Assembly: GCF_963924675.1 (NCBI RefSeq)
Contig: NC_089234.1
Location: 27,705,668-27,769,667 of the forward strand
Direction: 5' to 3'
DNA: 64,000 nt
Source: Phocoena phocoena
Taxonomy: Eukaryota; Chordata; Mammalia; Artiodactyla; Phocoenidae
Shown one piece after another: positions 33,461-43,511 of the stretch; position 1 is the stretch's first letter; every line of letters begins with the position of its first letter. The notes under the pieces are model-generated. The model saw nothing but the letters and a program-made list of their open reading frames with translations. It made no database searches and was not told where the DNA came from. The translations under genes and the position numbers were made by a program.

Positions 33461-34790
33461 CCTGAAGCCTGTCTAACTGTCATTATTCTGTTAGCTTTTA
33501 AGACTTTTGTCTTTGATATTCTGCCGTATCACAACAATGTGTTTTGGTGTAGTTTTTATTTATTCTCCTCAGAAACTCAGTTGTGTTCCGACTCACTGGG
33601 AATTTTTACATTCAATACTAGTCAATTCTCCACCATTGTATCTTCATATATTGCTTCTCTCTCTTTTCTCTTCTTCAGGAATTTCTAATATCTCTATTGG
33701 ACCTTCTCATTTTATTCCTCATGTCTCAACTCCTTCATATTTTCCATGACTTTAAATGCAGCTCTGTGAGCTGCATTTTGGGTACTTTTGAATTTGTCTT
33801 CCAATTCACTAACTCTCTCTTGAGCAGTGTTATCAGCTGTTTAAACCCTCCACTGAATTGATTTTATGTAAATATTATTTTATTTCTAGAGGCTCTCTTT
33901 GGTTCTTTTCCAACTCTACTTTTCTTTTCCATTATGTCTCATTGTTGCTTTTGAGATTTTGCTCTTCCCTTTTTTGAGGGAACATTTTAAAGTATTTTCC
34001 ATATTGTTTTGTTACCTACACAGTTATTTAAATTCTTCAGTGTATTGTGTTTGTTGATTCTCTTTTTTGCAGTGGTTTATTTCTTCTTGTGGTTTGTAGT
34101 TTTTGACTGTGATCTTATCTCCAGCAAAACTTGGGTTCTGTAGGAGGCTTACCTGCCCTTGGCCATGGAGGAGGAATCGTGTCATGTCAAAGTTTTGTCT
34201 CTACTGGGATTCTATGGGTTTCACCATTTATGGGCCAGTTTGTTATTTTCTTGAATTGAGTTTCCCACATCTTGTGAGTAGTACAAAATTTGCGTGGCAG
34301 ATCCATGTTTGGCACAAGCTTGGAGTTCTAATATCTCACAGATGACTCTTATTCTACCCTCAGCCACAGAAAGATGACAAGCTTCTCTACTGAATCCTTA
34401 TCAGTAAGTGGAGTTTTCTGGTTCCTGTTGCATAGATAAGTAACTCTTCATGGCTCCTAACTTTATGAAGGGAGCTCAGTTTCAGCTCCCCAAATGCAGA
34501 GGCTTTGGGCTTGCTCTTCTATCCTCATCACTGTTAAACTCTAGCTCTTATGACATATTACTGGCTCTAAGGACTCTGAAATCCCCCTGGCCACTTTGGC
34601 TCTGAGTTTTCTTTCCATTCCTGGCATTAGGCTCTTCCATTTATTGCTTTACAATGTGATTGTATACTTTTAAGTTGTTTTATTTTATATTTTTAAAGTT
34701 TATCATATATATAATTATAAAGTTCCTATTTCTAGTGGGGGACATTTTCCTATATCAGTTTGGTCTGCCACATTGACCTGAAATCCACTT

Positions 34791-35127
34791 ACATTCTTGT
34801 GTTTATGATCCAGTCCATCTCTTCCACTAGGTTATAATATTATATAATATAATAGTATTTACTATTTATATTTTTATACTGTTCAAGTAAGTAGCCCAAT
34901 TCTCTTCACTGAGTAGGTCCTCAGCAAATGTTGTTATTTTTCCTATTGTTATTATTTTTACTATCTCCAACCTCACTGTTCAGGGGTGACAGAAAACCAG
35001 GTTCTGCATATGTTATGAGCATTTAAAGTATATAGCCAGTCTGCTCAGTCTTTGGCATTGATCATCTGAATTTCATTATTCATGAACAACATCTTTCTCA
35101 ATCACCTTCAAGGACAATTCATCATCT
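34791..35127. other. AT-rich stretch with a possible L2/MIR 3' trace
   Basis: 'gtaggtcctcagcaaatgttg' near 34914 resembles an L2/MIR 3' end. The rest is not recognised. Confidence 0.35.
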
Positions 35128-35134
35128 ATTAGAC

Positions 35135-35269
35135 CAATGTTTCTCAAAGTGCAGGTTGCGATCCATTAGTAGGTCATGAAATCAATTTAATGAAATAGAA
35201 TAAAATAGAAAAAAACCCAAGGTGCATCGCATATGCAAGTGTAGGAACTGCTTACTGAAACTTTATTTC

Positions 35270-35316
<47 letters not shown>

Positions 35317-35440
35317 TGTGTCTGTCTGTGTGTGTGTGTTCACGCATACACACACCATGCAAAATGGGTATTTTGTGTGGGTAACCATGCAAAGTGTATT
35401 TCAGGCTGTAAGTCAGGGTAAAAACGTTTGAGAGTCACTG
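35135..35440 (+). mobile_element. hAT-type MER DNA transposon containing a GT array
   Basis: Termini 'caatgtttctcaaagtg' and the complement of 'cgtttgagagtcactg' form short inverted repeats. The flanks 'attagacc' (35128-35135) and 'attagact' (35441-35448) fit an 8-bp hAT TSD with one mismatch. The interior has 'gtaggtcatgaaatcaattt'. Confidence 0.75.
35272..35340. repeat. (GT)n microsatellite inside the hAT element
   Basis: About 22 GT units followed by 'ctgtgtctgtctgtg' interruptions. Confidence 0.95.
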
Positions 35441-35449
35441 ATTAGACTT

Positions 35450-36158
35450 TCTTCTGAGCCTCCACTCAACCTACTACCCATTTTTAGCAGGCCCATCTTC
35501 AAGAGAAAAGATTAATTGCAGAGCCAGGAAACTCAAGACCTATCTTTTCCACATGAAGTTCTTATGCCCCAGGGAGGAGAGCAGGTCCCACAAAGGCCCA
35601 CACTGCCCCGAATTGGAAGCCCCACAAGTGGTCAAGAATACCCATTGTGTCCTGTGAATCACAGATATTCTCTGTGCTCCAGGCCCCTGTACTTCACCCT
35701 AATACCCCTATCAAAAGTCTGGACAGGCATTTCAGCTGATGTTTAGCAGGGCTTTGAGACCTTTAAATGCAGCTTCTCTAGGGTCTTGACCCGAGACAGC
35801 TCCGTGAATGTAGCTCTCAAGGCCACCATATAATATCCACCTGGGAGGACAACTGGGCAATTACTCCCCTGCACTCAGCTCCCAGGGAAATTATCAATTG
35901 CAGAACTCCCCTACACAGTCTAGAAGGTAGAAGTGTCAGCTGCAAAGACTTTGTTTTGAGCAACAGCATTATTGAGAAAGGCCTCAGCACTTGTTCCTCC
36001 TCTGTACCATCTTGAACATCTGCAAATCACAGAAGGATTCAACCCATTTCATATACAATGATCCCTGGCATGAAGGGATTTGAGCCTCATTTAACTTCCA
36101 CATTCAGCATATCCCAAGGTTCCAAAATAAAAGCCAGTTATCGCTCTAAAAATCAGAC
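35450..36158. other. Gene-free stretch, nothing identified
   Basis: Unique-looking sequence. The frame at 35516-35746 (76 codons) has no recognisable motif. Confidence 0.35.
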
Positions 36159-36159
36159 T

Positions 36160-36397
36160 GGTATTTGTTGAGCTTCTACTATGTGTCAGACATTTTTACA
36201 TGCATTATCTCATTTAATCTTTACATCAACCCTATAAGGCTAGTATGATTATCCTCATTTTATAAATGAATGTAAGAGTTAGAGAGTTTAAGTAACTTGC
36301 TAGAGGTCACCTAGCTAGTAAGTGGTTGGTGAGCTGGGACTTGAACTTCAGTTTGGCAGGGTGTTGGCCTGAGCACTTAACCACTACTCAATACAGT
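36160..36397 (-). repeat. MIR SINE, minus strand
   Basis: 'ttgttgagcttctactatgt', 'acatgcattatctcattt', 'gagtttaagtaacttgctag', 'gtcacctagctagtaagtgg'. Nearly full length. Confidence 0.9.
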
Positions 36398-36489
36398 CCT
36401 CAAATAAATGGGCCTCCCTGCCAGTAAAGACATAGACTCCAGGACTGACTCATGCAAAGCCAGTGTTTTCTCTGCATGACTGGCCTAAG

Positions 36490-36905
36490 AAGTGAAATGA
36501 TCAGAATGTGGATGCCTGCTCCCTGGCTAAGTCACTGTGTGTCCTTAGGTAAGCTACTTACCTCTCTGAGCCTCAGATTCCCCATCTATACTAATAGTTG
36601 AACTATCTGCTTCAGAGGGCTGCTGCAAGGAAGACTTAAGATAATGACATGAAGACTTCCCTGGTGGCGCAGTGGTTGGGAGTCCGCCTGCCGGTGTGGG
36701 GGACGTGGGTTCGTGCCCCGGTCTGGGAGGATCCCACATGCCGCGGAGCAGCTGGGCCCGCGAGCCATGGCCGCTGAGCCTGCGCGTCCGGAGCCTATGC
36801 TCCGCAACGGGAGAAGCCACAACAGTGAGAGGCCCGCATACCGCAAAAAAAAAAAAAGATAATGACATGAAAGTATTTTGTAAAGCATAAAGTGCTATGC
36901 CAATG
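36490..36905 (+). repeat. MIR SINE split by a young SINE
   Basis: Left part 36490-36653 ('gtaagctacttacctctctg', 'cctcagattccccatctat'). The right part resumes at 36857 with 'aaagtattttgtaaagc'. Confidence 0.85.
36654..36856 (+). mobile_element. Young short-form CHR-2-type SINE
   Basis: Perfect 15-bp TSD 'agataatgacatgaa' at 36639-36653 and 36857-36871. Head 'gacttccctggtggcgcagt', B box 'gggttcgtgccccgg' with the family's usual 'gag' changed to 'tg', body 'ccgcggagcagctgggccc', and an A tail of about 12. CpG-rich and little decayed. Confidence 0.96.
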
Positions 36906-36949
36906 AATATAAAAAGCCATAAAATTAATTAGCTGCATTTCTCCTGTTG

Positions 36950-37425
36950 GAGTGGGAGCCCCTTCGTTGGCTCCAACTGCACTTCAAATAAAATTCAAAA
37001 TGCCAACTTGACGTGTGAGGCCTGCATGATATGGCCCTTTGTTCACTGTTCCTTTCTCAATATGTTCCAACTTTACTAGCCCCTCTGTTCCCACCTCAGG
37101 GCCTTTGCACATGCTGTATTTCCCACCTTTAGCTGCAACCTCTACTCTCTACTCCCACTTTGCCTGACAAACTGCTCACCTTGTAAATACCAGATTAATT
37201 TCCTTGCCACAGTCTTAACATGACTAGGTAAGGTCACTTTGGAATATATTTACTTTGTATGCATAGTGAGGATGGCTGTTGTGTTTTAATATGTGTCTTC
37301 TCCATTGGAAGGGATGCTTGATGGGAGCAAGGACCATATATATTTCAGCAAGTCCTGTATCCCCAGCATCTGGCAGAGCACTTGGCACAAAGTAAGGGCT
37401 TCACAGACATTTGTTGAACACATTT
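36950..37425 (+). repeat. L2 LINE 3' region
   Basis: 'tcagggcctttgcacatgct', 'accttgtaaataccagatt', 'gcaaggaccatatatatttc', 'cttggcacaaagtaagggc', 'acatttgttgaacac': the L2 3' end in order. Confidence 0.85.
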
Positions 37426-37479
37426 GAAAAATCAACAAATGTGAGCAGAGACTGCTTTACTTATATTTTATCACATATT

Positions 37480-37840
37480 AGACGTGCCACAAAGGTTTGT
37501 TATGCTCCAACCCCTTTAGACTGGCATTTCTGAGCATGAGGCCCATAGGATATAAATAGTTGTTGCATAAGAAAAAGGGGTCTGTGGTCAAATAATTTGG
37601 GAAATAGAAGGTTAAACAAATATAAACAGGATTTTAACTGTTTTATTTTAACCACAAGACTTCTTAGAGATATGCTTGGGTTCCTCAGAGGCAACAGTGC
37701 AAAGCAGAGCCCCAGACGAACCAAGATGCACACATGATGTGAGTGAGAAATAAACTTTCCTTGCCTTAAACCACTGAGACTGGGGGTTGTTATAGCCACA
37801 CATCCCAGTCTATACTGACTAATACATCTTCCATATACAG
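37480..37840 (+). repeat. Possible LTR-like repeat end, family unresolved
   Basis: 'agtgagaaataaactttcc', 'cttaaaccactgagactggg', 'tgttatagccacacatccc', 'tatactgactaatac' resemble the polyadenylation end of an LTR or similar mammalian repeat. The upstream part is unidentified. Confidence 0.4.
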
Positions 37841-38069
37841 GATTTTTTATATTGGAAAATCCTCAGAAATAGAAACCAGAAGGTTTCTGAGAACCTAGGA
37901 AAATGAGTCAACTGAGTAGGTGAGTGGCTAGGTGACCTGCACTTGCTCACTCACTAGGGTCAGGACGTGAGAGTCATTCTGCCCCACACATGATCAGGGA
38001 GACAGAAACATCCTTACACAGCAGATGAAAGTTGACGTGTAGTAGGTTAGACTTTCAAAGTATATGTTA

Positions 38070-38480
38070 AATAAACAATATTCATTGAGCACCTATTACA
38101 TGACAAACACTTTTAGGTGCTGGTACCACACCAGTGAACAAGACATATGTTCTCAGGGCTCAGAGCCTACAGCAAGAGACATATAAATAACAAGTCAATT
38201 TCAGAATGGTGTTTTAAGAGCTAAAAAGGCACCCAACACAGAGGAAAGGCACCCAGCACAGATGTAGGATTGGAGAAGTTTCTTGGAAGAGGTGACATCT
38301 GAGCTGTCATCCATAGGATAATTAAAAGTTATCTAGGTAAGAAAGGAGGGAAGGGCATTCCAGGCAGAAGGAACAACTTTCAGGAGGTGAATAATCTGCT
38401 CCAGGCCATGGGAGGGATCCAGCAGGAGACAGTGAGCCACCAGGGAGCACACTGCCTTCAAGGCAGTTGGAGACACCAGA
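38070..38480 (-). repeat. L2 LINE 3' region, minus strand
   Basis: 'caatattcattgagcacct', 'tggtaccacaccagtgaaca', 'gaggtgacatctgagctgtc', 'agggcattccaggcagaagg': reverse-complement L2. A short local direct repeat 'aaaggcaccca(a/g)cacag' (38224 and 38246) lies inside. Confidence 0.85.
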
Positions 38481-38918
38481 CCCAAATATCAGCCAGGAAC
38501 CTGAGCGAGGAAGAAAACTAGCTTAAACCTCAGCCAGTAGGTGTGCCTTAGGTAACGGGATTTAAGAAGGCAGGGAGAAATGGGCCTGAGGGTGAGAGCA
38601 GGGCCTCTTCTAAGGATAAGTCACCCAAGAAGCAGAAGAAATGAGAATGGTTGGGGAGGAGAAAGGCAGAAGGGACTGAAATACAAAGATGAGCCAAACC
38701 TTGACTGTTCTTCCTCACTAGGAGACTAGGACCCTGTGGGCCCAGTGGCTTTGAGGTGCAGAGGTATGCAGCTGGCCAAGGGGCAGATGCTCAGAGAGAG
38801 CAGCTAAGAAGGAGGCCTGGGGAAGAACTGAGCATCCCCTCCCTACAGCCCAGGTCAGACCATGGTGCCAGCCTGAATCCATCATGCTTGATCCACCCAG
38901 GGCTGAGGTGAGAAAATG
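38481..38918. other. Unique or weakly L2-like sequence
   Basis: No clear family. Purine-rich in part. No exon recognised. Confidence 0.35.
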
Positions 38919-38934
38919 AAATAAGAAGGTGTTT

Positions 38935-39236
38935 GGGGGACTTCGCTGGTGGCGCAGTGGCTAAGACCCTGTGCTCCTAATGCAGGAGTCCCAGGTTCAA
39001 TCCCTGGTCAGGGAACTAGATCCCACGTGCATGCTGCAACTAAGAGTTCGCATGCCACAACTAAGGAGCCCACGAGCCACAACTAAGGAACCCCTGCTGC
39101 AACTGAGGAGCCCTCCTGCTGCAACTAAGGAGCCCACATGCCACAACTAAGGAGTCCTGGAGCTGCAACTAAGCAGCCCGCCTACTGCAACTAAGACCTG
39201 GTACTGGTACAAACAAACAAACAAATAAATAAATAA
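38935..39236 (+). mobile_element. CHR-type SINE variant made of 22-bp tandem units
   Basis: 16-bp TSD 'aaataagaaggtgttt' at 38919-38934 and 39235-39250 (it overlaps the AAAT tail). Head 'acttcgctggtggcgcagtgg', B box 'caggttcaatccctgg'. The body is about 8 units of 'g(c/t)(c/t)(a/g)caactaaggagcccnc' starting at 39033, 39054, 39076, 39096, 39118, 39140, 39162 and 39184. Tail (CAAA)n(TAAA)n. Confidence 0.93.
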
Positions 39237-39719
39237 ATAAGAAGGTGTTTAGCCCATAAGCCAAGTTCAACTTCTAGTATGTTGGGATCATGAGTCCAGG
39301 CACTGAGAGTGTAGCTTTGCTGTTTTCCCTTTGTTTTGTAATTAAGATTTAAAAATTCTAGCCAGATTCAATTGAAATAAAAGAAGGCAGAATTGAACTA
39401 AAGGGAGGCCAATGGTGATCATGGTCAGAAGTCTAGACTAGATAAAAGAGAGGGGCCCCACATGTCCCAGCACCAGGTGTAGGCTTCCTCCAGCACTCTC
39501 AGTGGGCCTCCCCCAACTCCCAACTCCTCTAGAAACAGCCAACCCTCTCCTTGGGAACCGCTCTCACCTCAAGAAACTGCCAAGAATGAGCCAGTTGGTC
39601 TTTAAGGGACACTTTCCTGACTGTAAGAAAATGTCTCCCAATTTCCAGCCTTTCCCTGGCCTCTGTATACTTGCCTGCATTCATTCATTCATCCATAAGA
39701 CAAATACTGGAAATAGAGT
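39237..39719. other. Gene-free stretch, nothing identified
   Basis: The frame at 39502-39789 (95 codons) runs into the MIR and has no motif. A 'ttcattcattcatcc' trace at 39679 may be an L2 end. Confidence 0.35.
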
Positions 39720-39972
39720 AAGTGTAGTGCATGTAGTGCATAAAAGCACAGATTTTGGAATTGGACAGAAACTCAGCTCTACCATCTAATAGCTATGAGA
39801 ACTTGTGAGAGTTACCGGACTTTGCTGAGCTTTAGCTTCCTTATCTATAAAATGGGGATAATACTTTCTTCAGCTAGTGATTAATTGAGATATGTATAGA
39901 AGCACTTAGCATGATACCTGGCACAAAGTAAGCACTTGATAAGTGTTAGTTACTATTACTGATATCAGTAAA
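39720..39972 (+). repeat. MIR SINE
   Basis: 'gcacagattttggaattgg', 'cttccttatctataaaatg', 'gggataatactttcttcagc', 'acctggcacaaagtaagcac'. Full length. Confidence 0.9.
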
Positions 39973-41085
39973 ATGGAGCTTTCAACAACCTGCACTTACC
40001 TGGCTCACTGGCTTAAGTGACACCATCAATTCTTTTTGTAAAACATACTGACTTACACTCATGGTTCATCAAACCTTCATGGCTAGGATGCTGTACACTT
40101 GTGCTCCCCCATTTGGTTGAATTGCATACTTACCAAGAGTCATTTGTTTTTAACTCAGCCTGTTTATGCCAGCTGTGCATATTATTCTTATTATATAATT
40201 TAACTAGATATTACATAAACCAATAAAATATGAGTGCTAAACTAATGTTGCTGTTTGGAAAGATTCCATAACAGCAAGTTGCTAAAAAATGTTGTTATCA
40301 AATTTTGTATTGGTGACACAACTGAAAAAGAAGAGGAAAAATCATTTAAAATCTAAGATGTTGAATCCAGATTATTTCTCAAATTCTTTTAAAGTTTCCA
40401 ATCCATGTTAAAGAAATCAAAACTGAAAATGGCAGTCAATGCATTCTGGGTGTAGCTCATGCAAGAAAGATGACAGTGGAATGCCAGCTGGCACACCCAT
40501 ACACAAAGAAAAGTCTTGGCCATGTATCTAAAAACTAGAGAGTAAATAGTCTTTTGTTTTAACTTAAAAATAAGACATTTAAGGTATGCAGAGGCAAAGT
40601 GAGAAATGATCTCCGCCTTTAAGAAATGTACAGTCTGGAGTGGGAGACAGAAAAGAAAGTTATTAATCATAGTAGATTGTGATGCAGGTTAATGGAGCAG
40701 ATGGAAGGGGATACCTAACTTGGGCAACTGTGCAGAGCATTCCTGGAGGGGGTGGCTCCTGAGCTGGCTCTGTCCGCCTTCACATCTGTCCCTCAACTCC
40801 TTTCATATCTTCCTCCAACATAAAAACCAGAGACTTGCCCTCCAGCTTTGCCCTATGGTTCCTTTAATTTCAGGTCTCATTATTGACAAAATCTCACTGA
40901 GTGTTACAGGGGACATGGCTGCCCTCCCTGGTATTAAGGAAGAGCCCCAAGGATCGTAGAATGACTTAGGGACCTATCATACATGCACTTATTTAGACTT
41001 TCTTTGATTCTGTATGTTTTCAGCTGTGTCCCATATCCCAGGGTAAGGTTTATGAAGGGCTTGTGTAAAGCAGTTGCTGATTTTC
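39973..41085. other. Gene-free stretch with a weak L2 trace
   Basis: About 40585-40765 resembles minus-strand L2 ('acagtctggagtgggagac', 'agcattcctggagggggtgg'). The frames at 40389-40670 and 40720-40959 are not recognisable genes. Confidence 0.4.
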
Positions 41086-41397
41086 TTTGATCATTTTTTT
41101 AAATTAAACTTTTTATTTTGAGATAATTCACACGCAGTTATAAGAAACAATACAATACTCTTTACCCAGTTTCACTCAGAGGTAATATCTTACAAAACTA
41201 TAGCACAATATCCCACAATCAGGATATTGACATTGATAAAGGCAAGGTACAGAACACTTTCATCACCACAAAGATCTCTCATGTTGCTCTTTTTAGCCAC
41301 ACCCACTTTCCTCCAGCCCTCATTCCCTTCTTAACCCCTTGCAACCACTACTCTGTTCTCCTATTTGGTAATTTTGTTATTTCAAGAATATTATATA

Positions 41398-41716
41398 GGG
41401 CTACCCTGGTGGCGCAGTGGTTGAGAATCCGCCTGGTAATGCAGGGGACAAGGGTTCCCCTGGTCTGGGAAGATCCCACATGCCGTGAAGCAACTAAGCC
41501 CATGCGCCACAACTACTGAGCCTGCGTGCTGCAACTACTGAAGCCCGCACGCCTAGAGCCTGTGCTCCACAACAAGAGAAGCCACCGCAGTGAGAAGCCC
41601 GCGCACTGCAACGAAGAGTAGCCCCTGCTCACCGCAACTAGAGAAAGCCTGCGCGCAGCAACGAAGACCCAACACAGCCAAAAATAAATAAATAAAATAA
41701 ATAAATTTATTAAAAA
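41398..41716 (+). mobile_element. CHR-2-type SINE with a damaged B box
   Basis: Perfect 14-bp TSD 'aagaatattatata' at 41384-41397 and 41717-41730. Head 'taccctggtggcgcagtgg'. The B-box region reads 'agggttcccctgg', lacking the 'gag' of other copies ('gggttcgagccctgg'). Long CHR-2 body and (AAAT)n tail. It sits in the old L1. Confidence 0.95.
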
Positions 41717-42044
41717 AAGAATATTATATAAATGAAATCACACACTATATAACCTTTGGAGATTGGCTTTTATTTTTTTAACTCAGCAAAATTCTCTGGA
41801 GAGTCATCCAGATTGTGTTATGTATCAGTAGTTCATTCCTTTTTATATTGCTGAGTAGTATTCTATAGTGTGACTGTGCCACAATTTATTTCCCCACAGA
41901 AGAACATTCACCTATTGAAGGACATTTGGGTTGTTTCTGATTACTATGAATAAAGCTGCTATGGACAATTGTGTACAGGTTTTATGTAGACATAAATTAT
42001 CGTTTCTCTAGGATAAATGCCTAGGATTACAATTGCTGGGTCAT

Positions 42045-42076
42045 ATGATAGATAGGATAGATAGATAGATAGATAA
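42045..42076. repeat. (GATA)n microsatellite in the old L1
   Basis: 'gatagataggatagatagat' and more units, apparently expanded within L1 ORF2 text. Confidence 0.9.
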
Positions 42077-42624
42077 TTTTAAGGAACTGCCAAACTGTTT
42101 TCCAGAGTGACTATACCATACATTCCCACCAGCAATGTATGAGTGACCATTTCTGGGCATCCTTGCCAGCATTTGGTAGTGTCATGTTTTTGTTTTTGAA
42201 TTTTAAGTCATTTTGAATGGTGTATAATCTCTCACTATGGTTTTGTTTTGCTTTTGTTTTTGCATTACCCTGAATATTTTTTCATGTAATTATTTGCCAC
42301 ATATATATCCTCTTTGGTGAAATGTCTCTCCTCATGTCTTAAGCCCATTTCTATTAGATTGCTTGACTTTTTTTACTGTTGAGATTTTAAGAGTTTCTTA
42401 TATAGTCTATATACTAATCATTTGTTGGATATATGATTTGCAAATATTTTATCCCCAGCCGTAGTTTGTCCTTTTATTCTCTTAACTGAGCTAAAGTTCT
42501 AAATTTTCATAGAGTCCAGTTTATCAATTTTTCCTTATATGGATCATACTTTTGGTGTCCAGTCTAAAAACTCTTTGCCTAGTTCTAGATCCTGACAGGT
42601 TTCTCTTATGTTTTTTTCTAAATA

Positions 42625-42661
42625 TTTTTTTAACATCTTTATTGGAGTATAATTGCTTTAT
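42625..42661 (-). mobile_element. Micro-insertion of an L1 3' end (~35 bp)
   Basis: 'tttttttaacatctttattg' then 'gagtataattgcttta' matches the terminal 3' UTR plus T run of the L1 at 31.1 kb, but lies in the middle of old L1 ORF2 text where it does not belong. Confidence 0.7.
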
Positions 42662-43088
42662 ATTTTACATTTGAATATGTGATTCACTTTGAGTTCACCT
42701 TTGTATAAGGTGTGAGACTTAGGTCAAGGTTCTTCTTCTTTTTTTAACCTATGGATATCCACTTGCTCTAGCACCACTTGTTAAAAAGACTATCTTTCCT
42801 CCACTGGATTGCTTTTGCACCTTTGTCAAAAATCAGTTGGACATATTTGTGGGGTTTATTTCTGGATTCTTTACTCAGTTTCATTGATCTGTGTCTATAC
42901 CTCTAAAATACCTCACAATCTTTGTTACTGTAGCTGTATAGTAAGACTTGAAATTGTTTAGACAGATTCCTCCCACTTTATTCTTCTTTATCAAAATGTT
43001 TTAACTATTCTAGATCCTCTGCCTTTACATACAAATTTTAGAATAATTTTGGTTATGTTTACCAAAAACATCTTGCTGGGATTTCCAT

Positions 43089-43511
43089 TTATTTATTGGC
43101 TGCATTGGGTCTTTGTTGCCACGTGCAGGCTTTCTCTAGCTGTGGTGAGTGGGGGCTACTCTTCGTTGCAGTGCACGGGTTTCTCATTGAGATGGCTTCT
43201 CTTGTTGCAGAGCATGGGCTCTAGGCACGTGGGCTTCAGTAGTTGCAGCATGTGGGCTCAGTAGTTGCAGAACGTGGGCCCTAGAGCACGTGGGTTTCGG
43301 TAGTTGCACTGTATGGGCTCAGTAGTTGTGGCTTGTGGGCTCTAGAGCACAGGCTCAGTACTTGTTGCGCACAGGCTTAGTTGCTCTGCAGTATGTGGGA
43401 TCTTCCTGGACCAGGGCTCGAACCCATGTCCCGTGCATTGGCAGGCGGATTCTTGCCACCAGGGAAGCCCCTGACAGGAGGATTCTTGATCATTGCACCA
43501 CCAGGGAAGTC
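43089..43511 (-). mobile_element. CHR-2-type SINE with a duplicated head, minus strand
   Basis: TSD 'ctgggatttccat' (43076-43088) against 'ctgggattttcat' (43512-43524), one mismatch. The body is long-form. The head occurs twice: 'ggcggattcttgccaccag' (43444-43462) and 'ggaggattcttgatcattgc' (43477-43496), each followed by 'caccagggaag'. Confidence 0.93.

Larger units (their letters stand above)
31975..34790 (-). mobile_element. Old L1M-type 5' half (5' UTR, ORF1, start of ORF2), minus strand
   Basis: From right to left: 5' UTR-like text (34790-33900), an ORF1 coiled-coil relic near 33780-33830 (minus-strand codons like 'LERELVNWKT'), an ORF1 C-terminal region near 33000-33560, then the ORF2 5' region near 32000-32300 ('tcaatattgctagcccagc'). 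The 3' half is missing, unlike usual 5' truncation. Two SINEs interrupt it. The landmark order matches the L1 at 41.1-48.5 kb. Confidence 0.65.

Noticed and set aside
39033..39200. Regularly spaced short repeats resembling a CRISPR array
   Set aside because: Units are contiguous 22-bp tandem copies with no unique spacers, inside a SINE of a mammalian genome.
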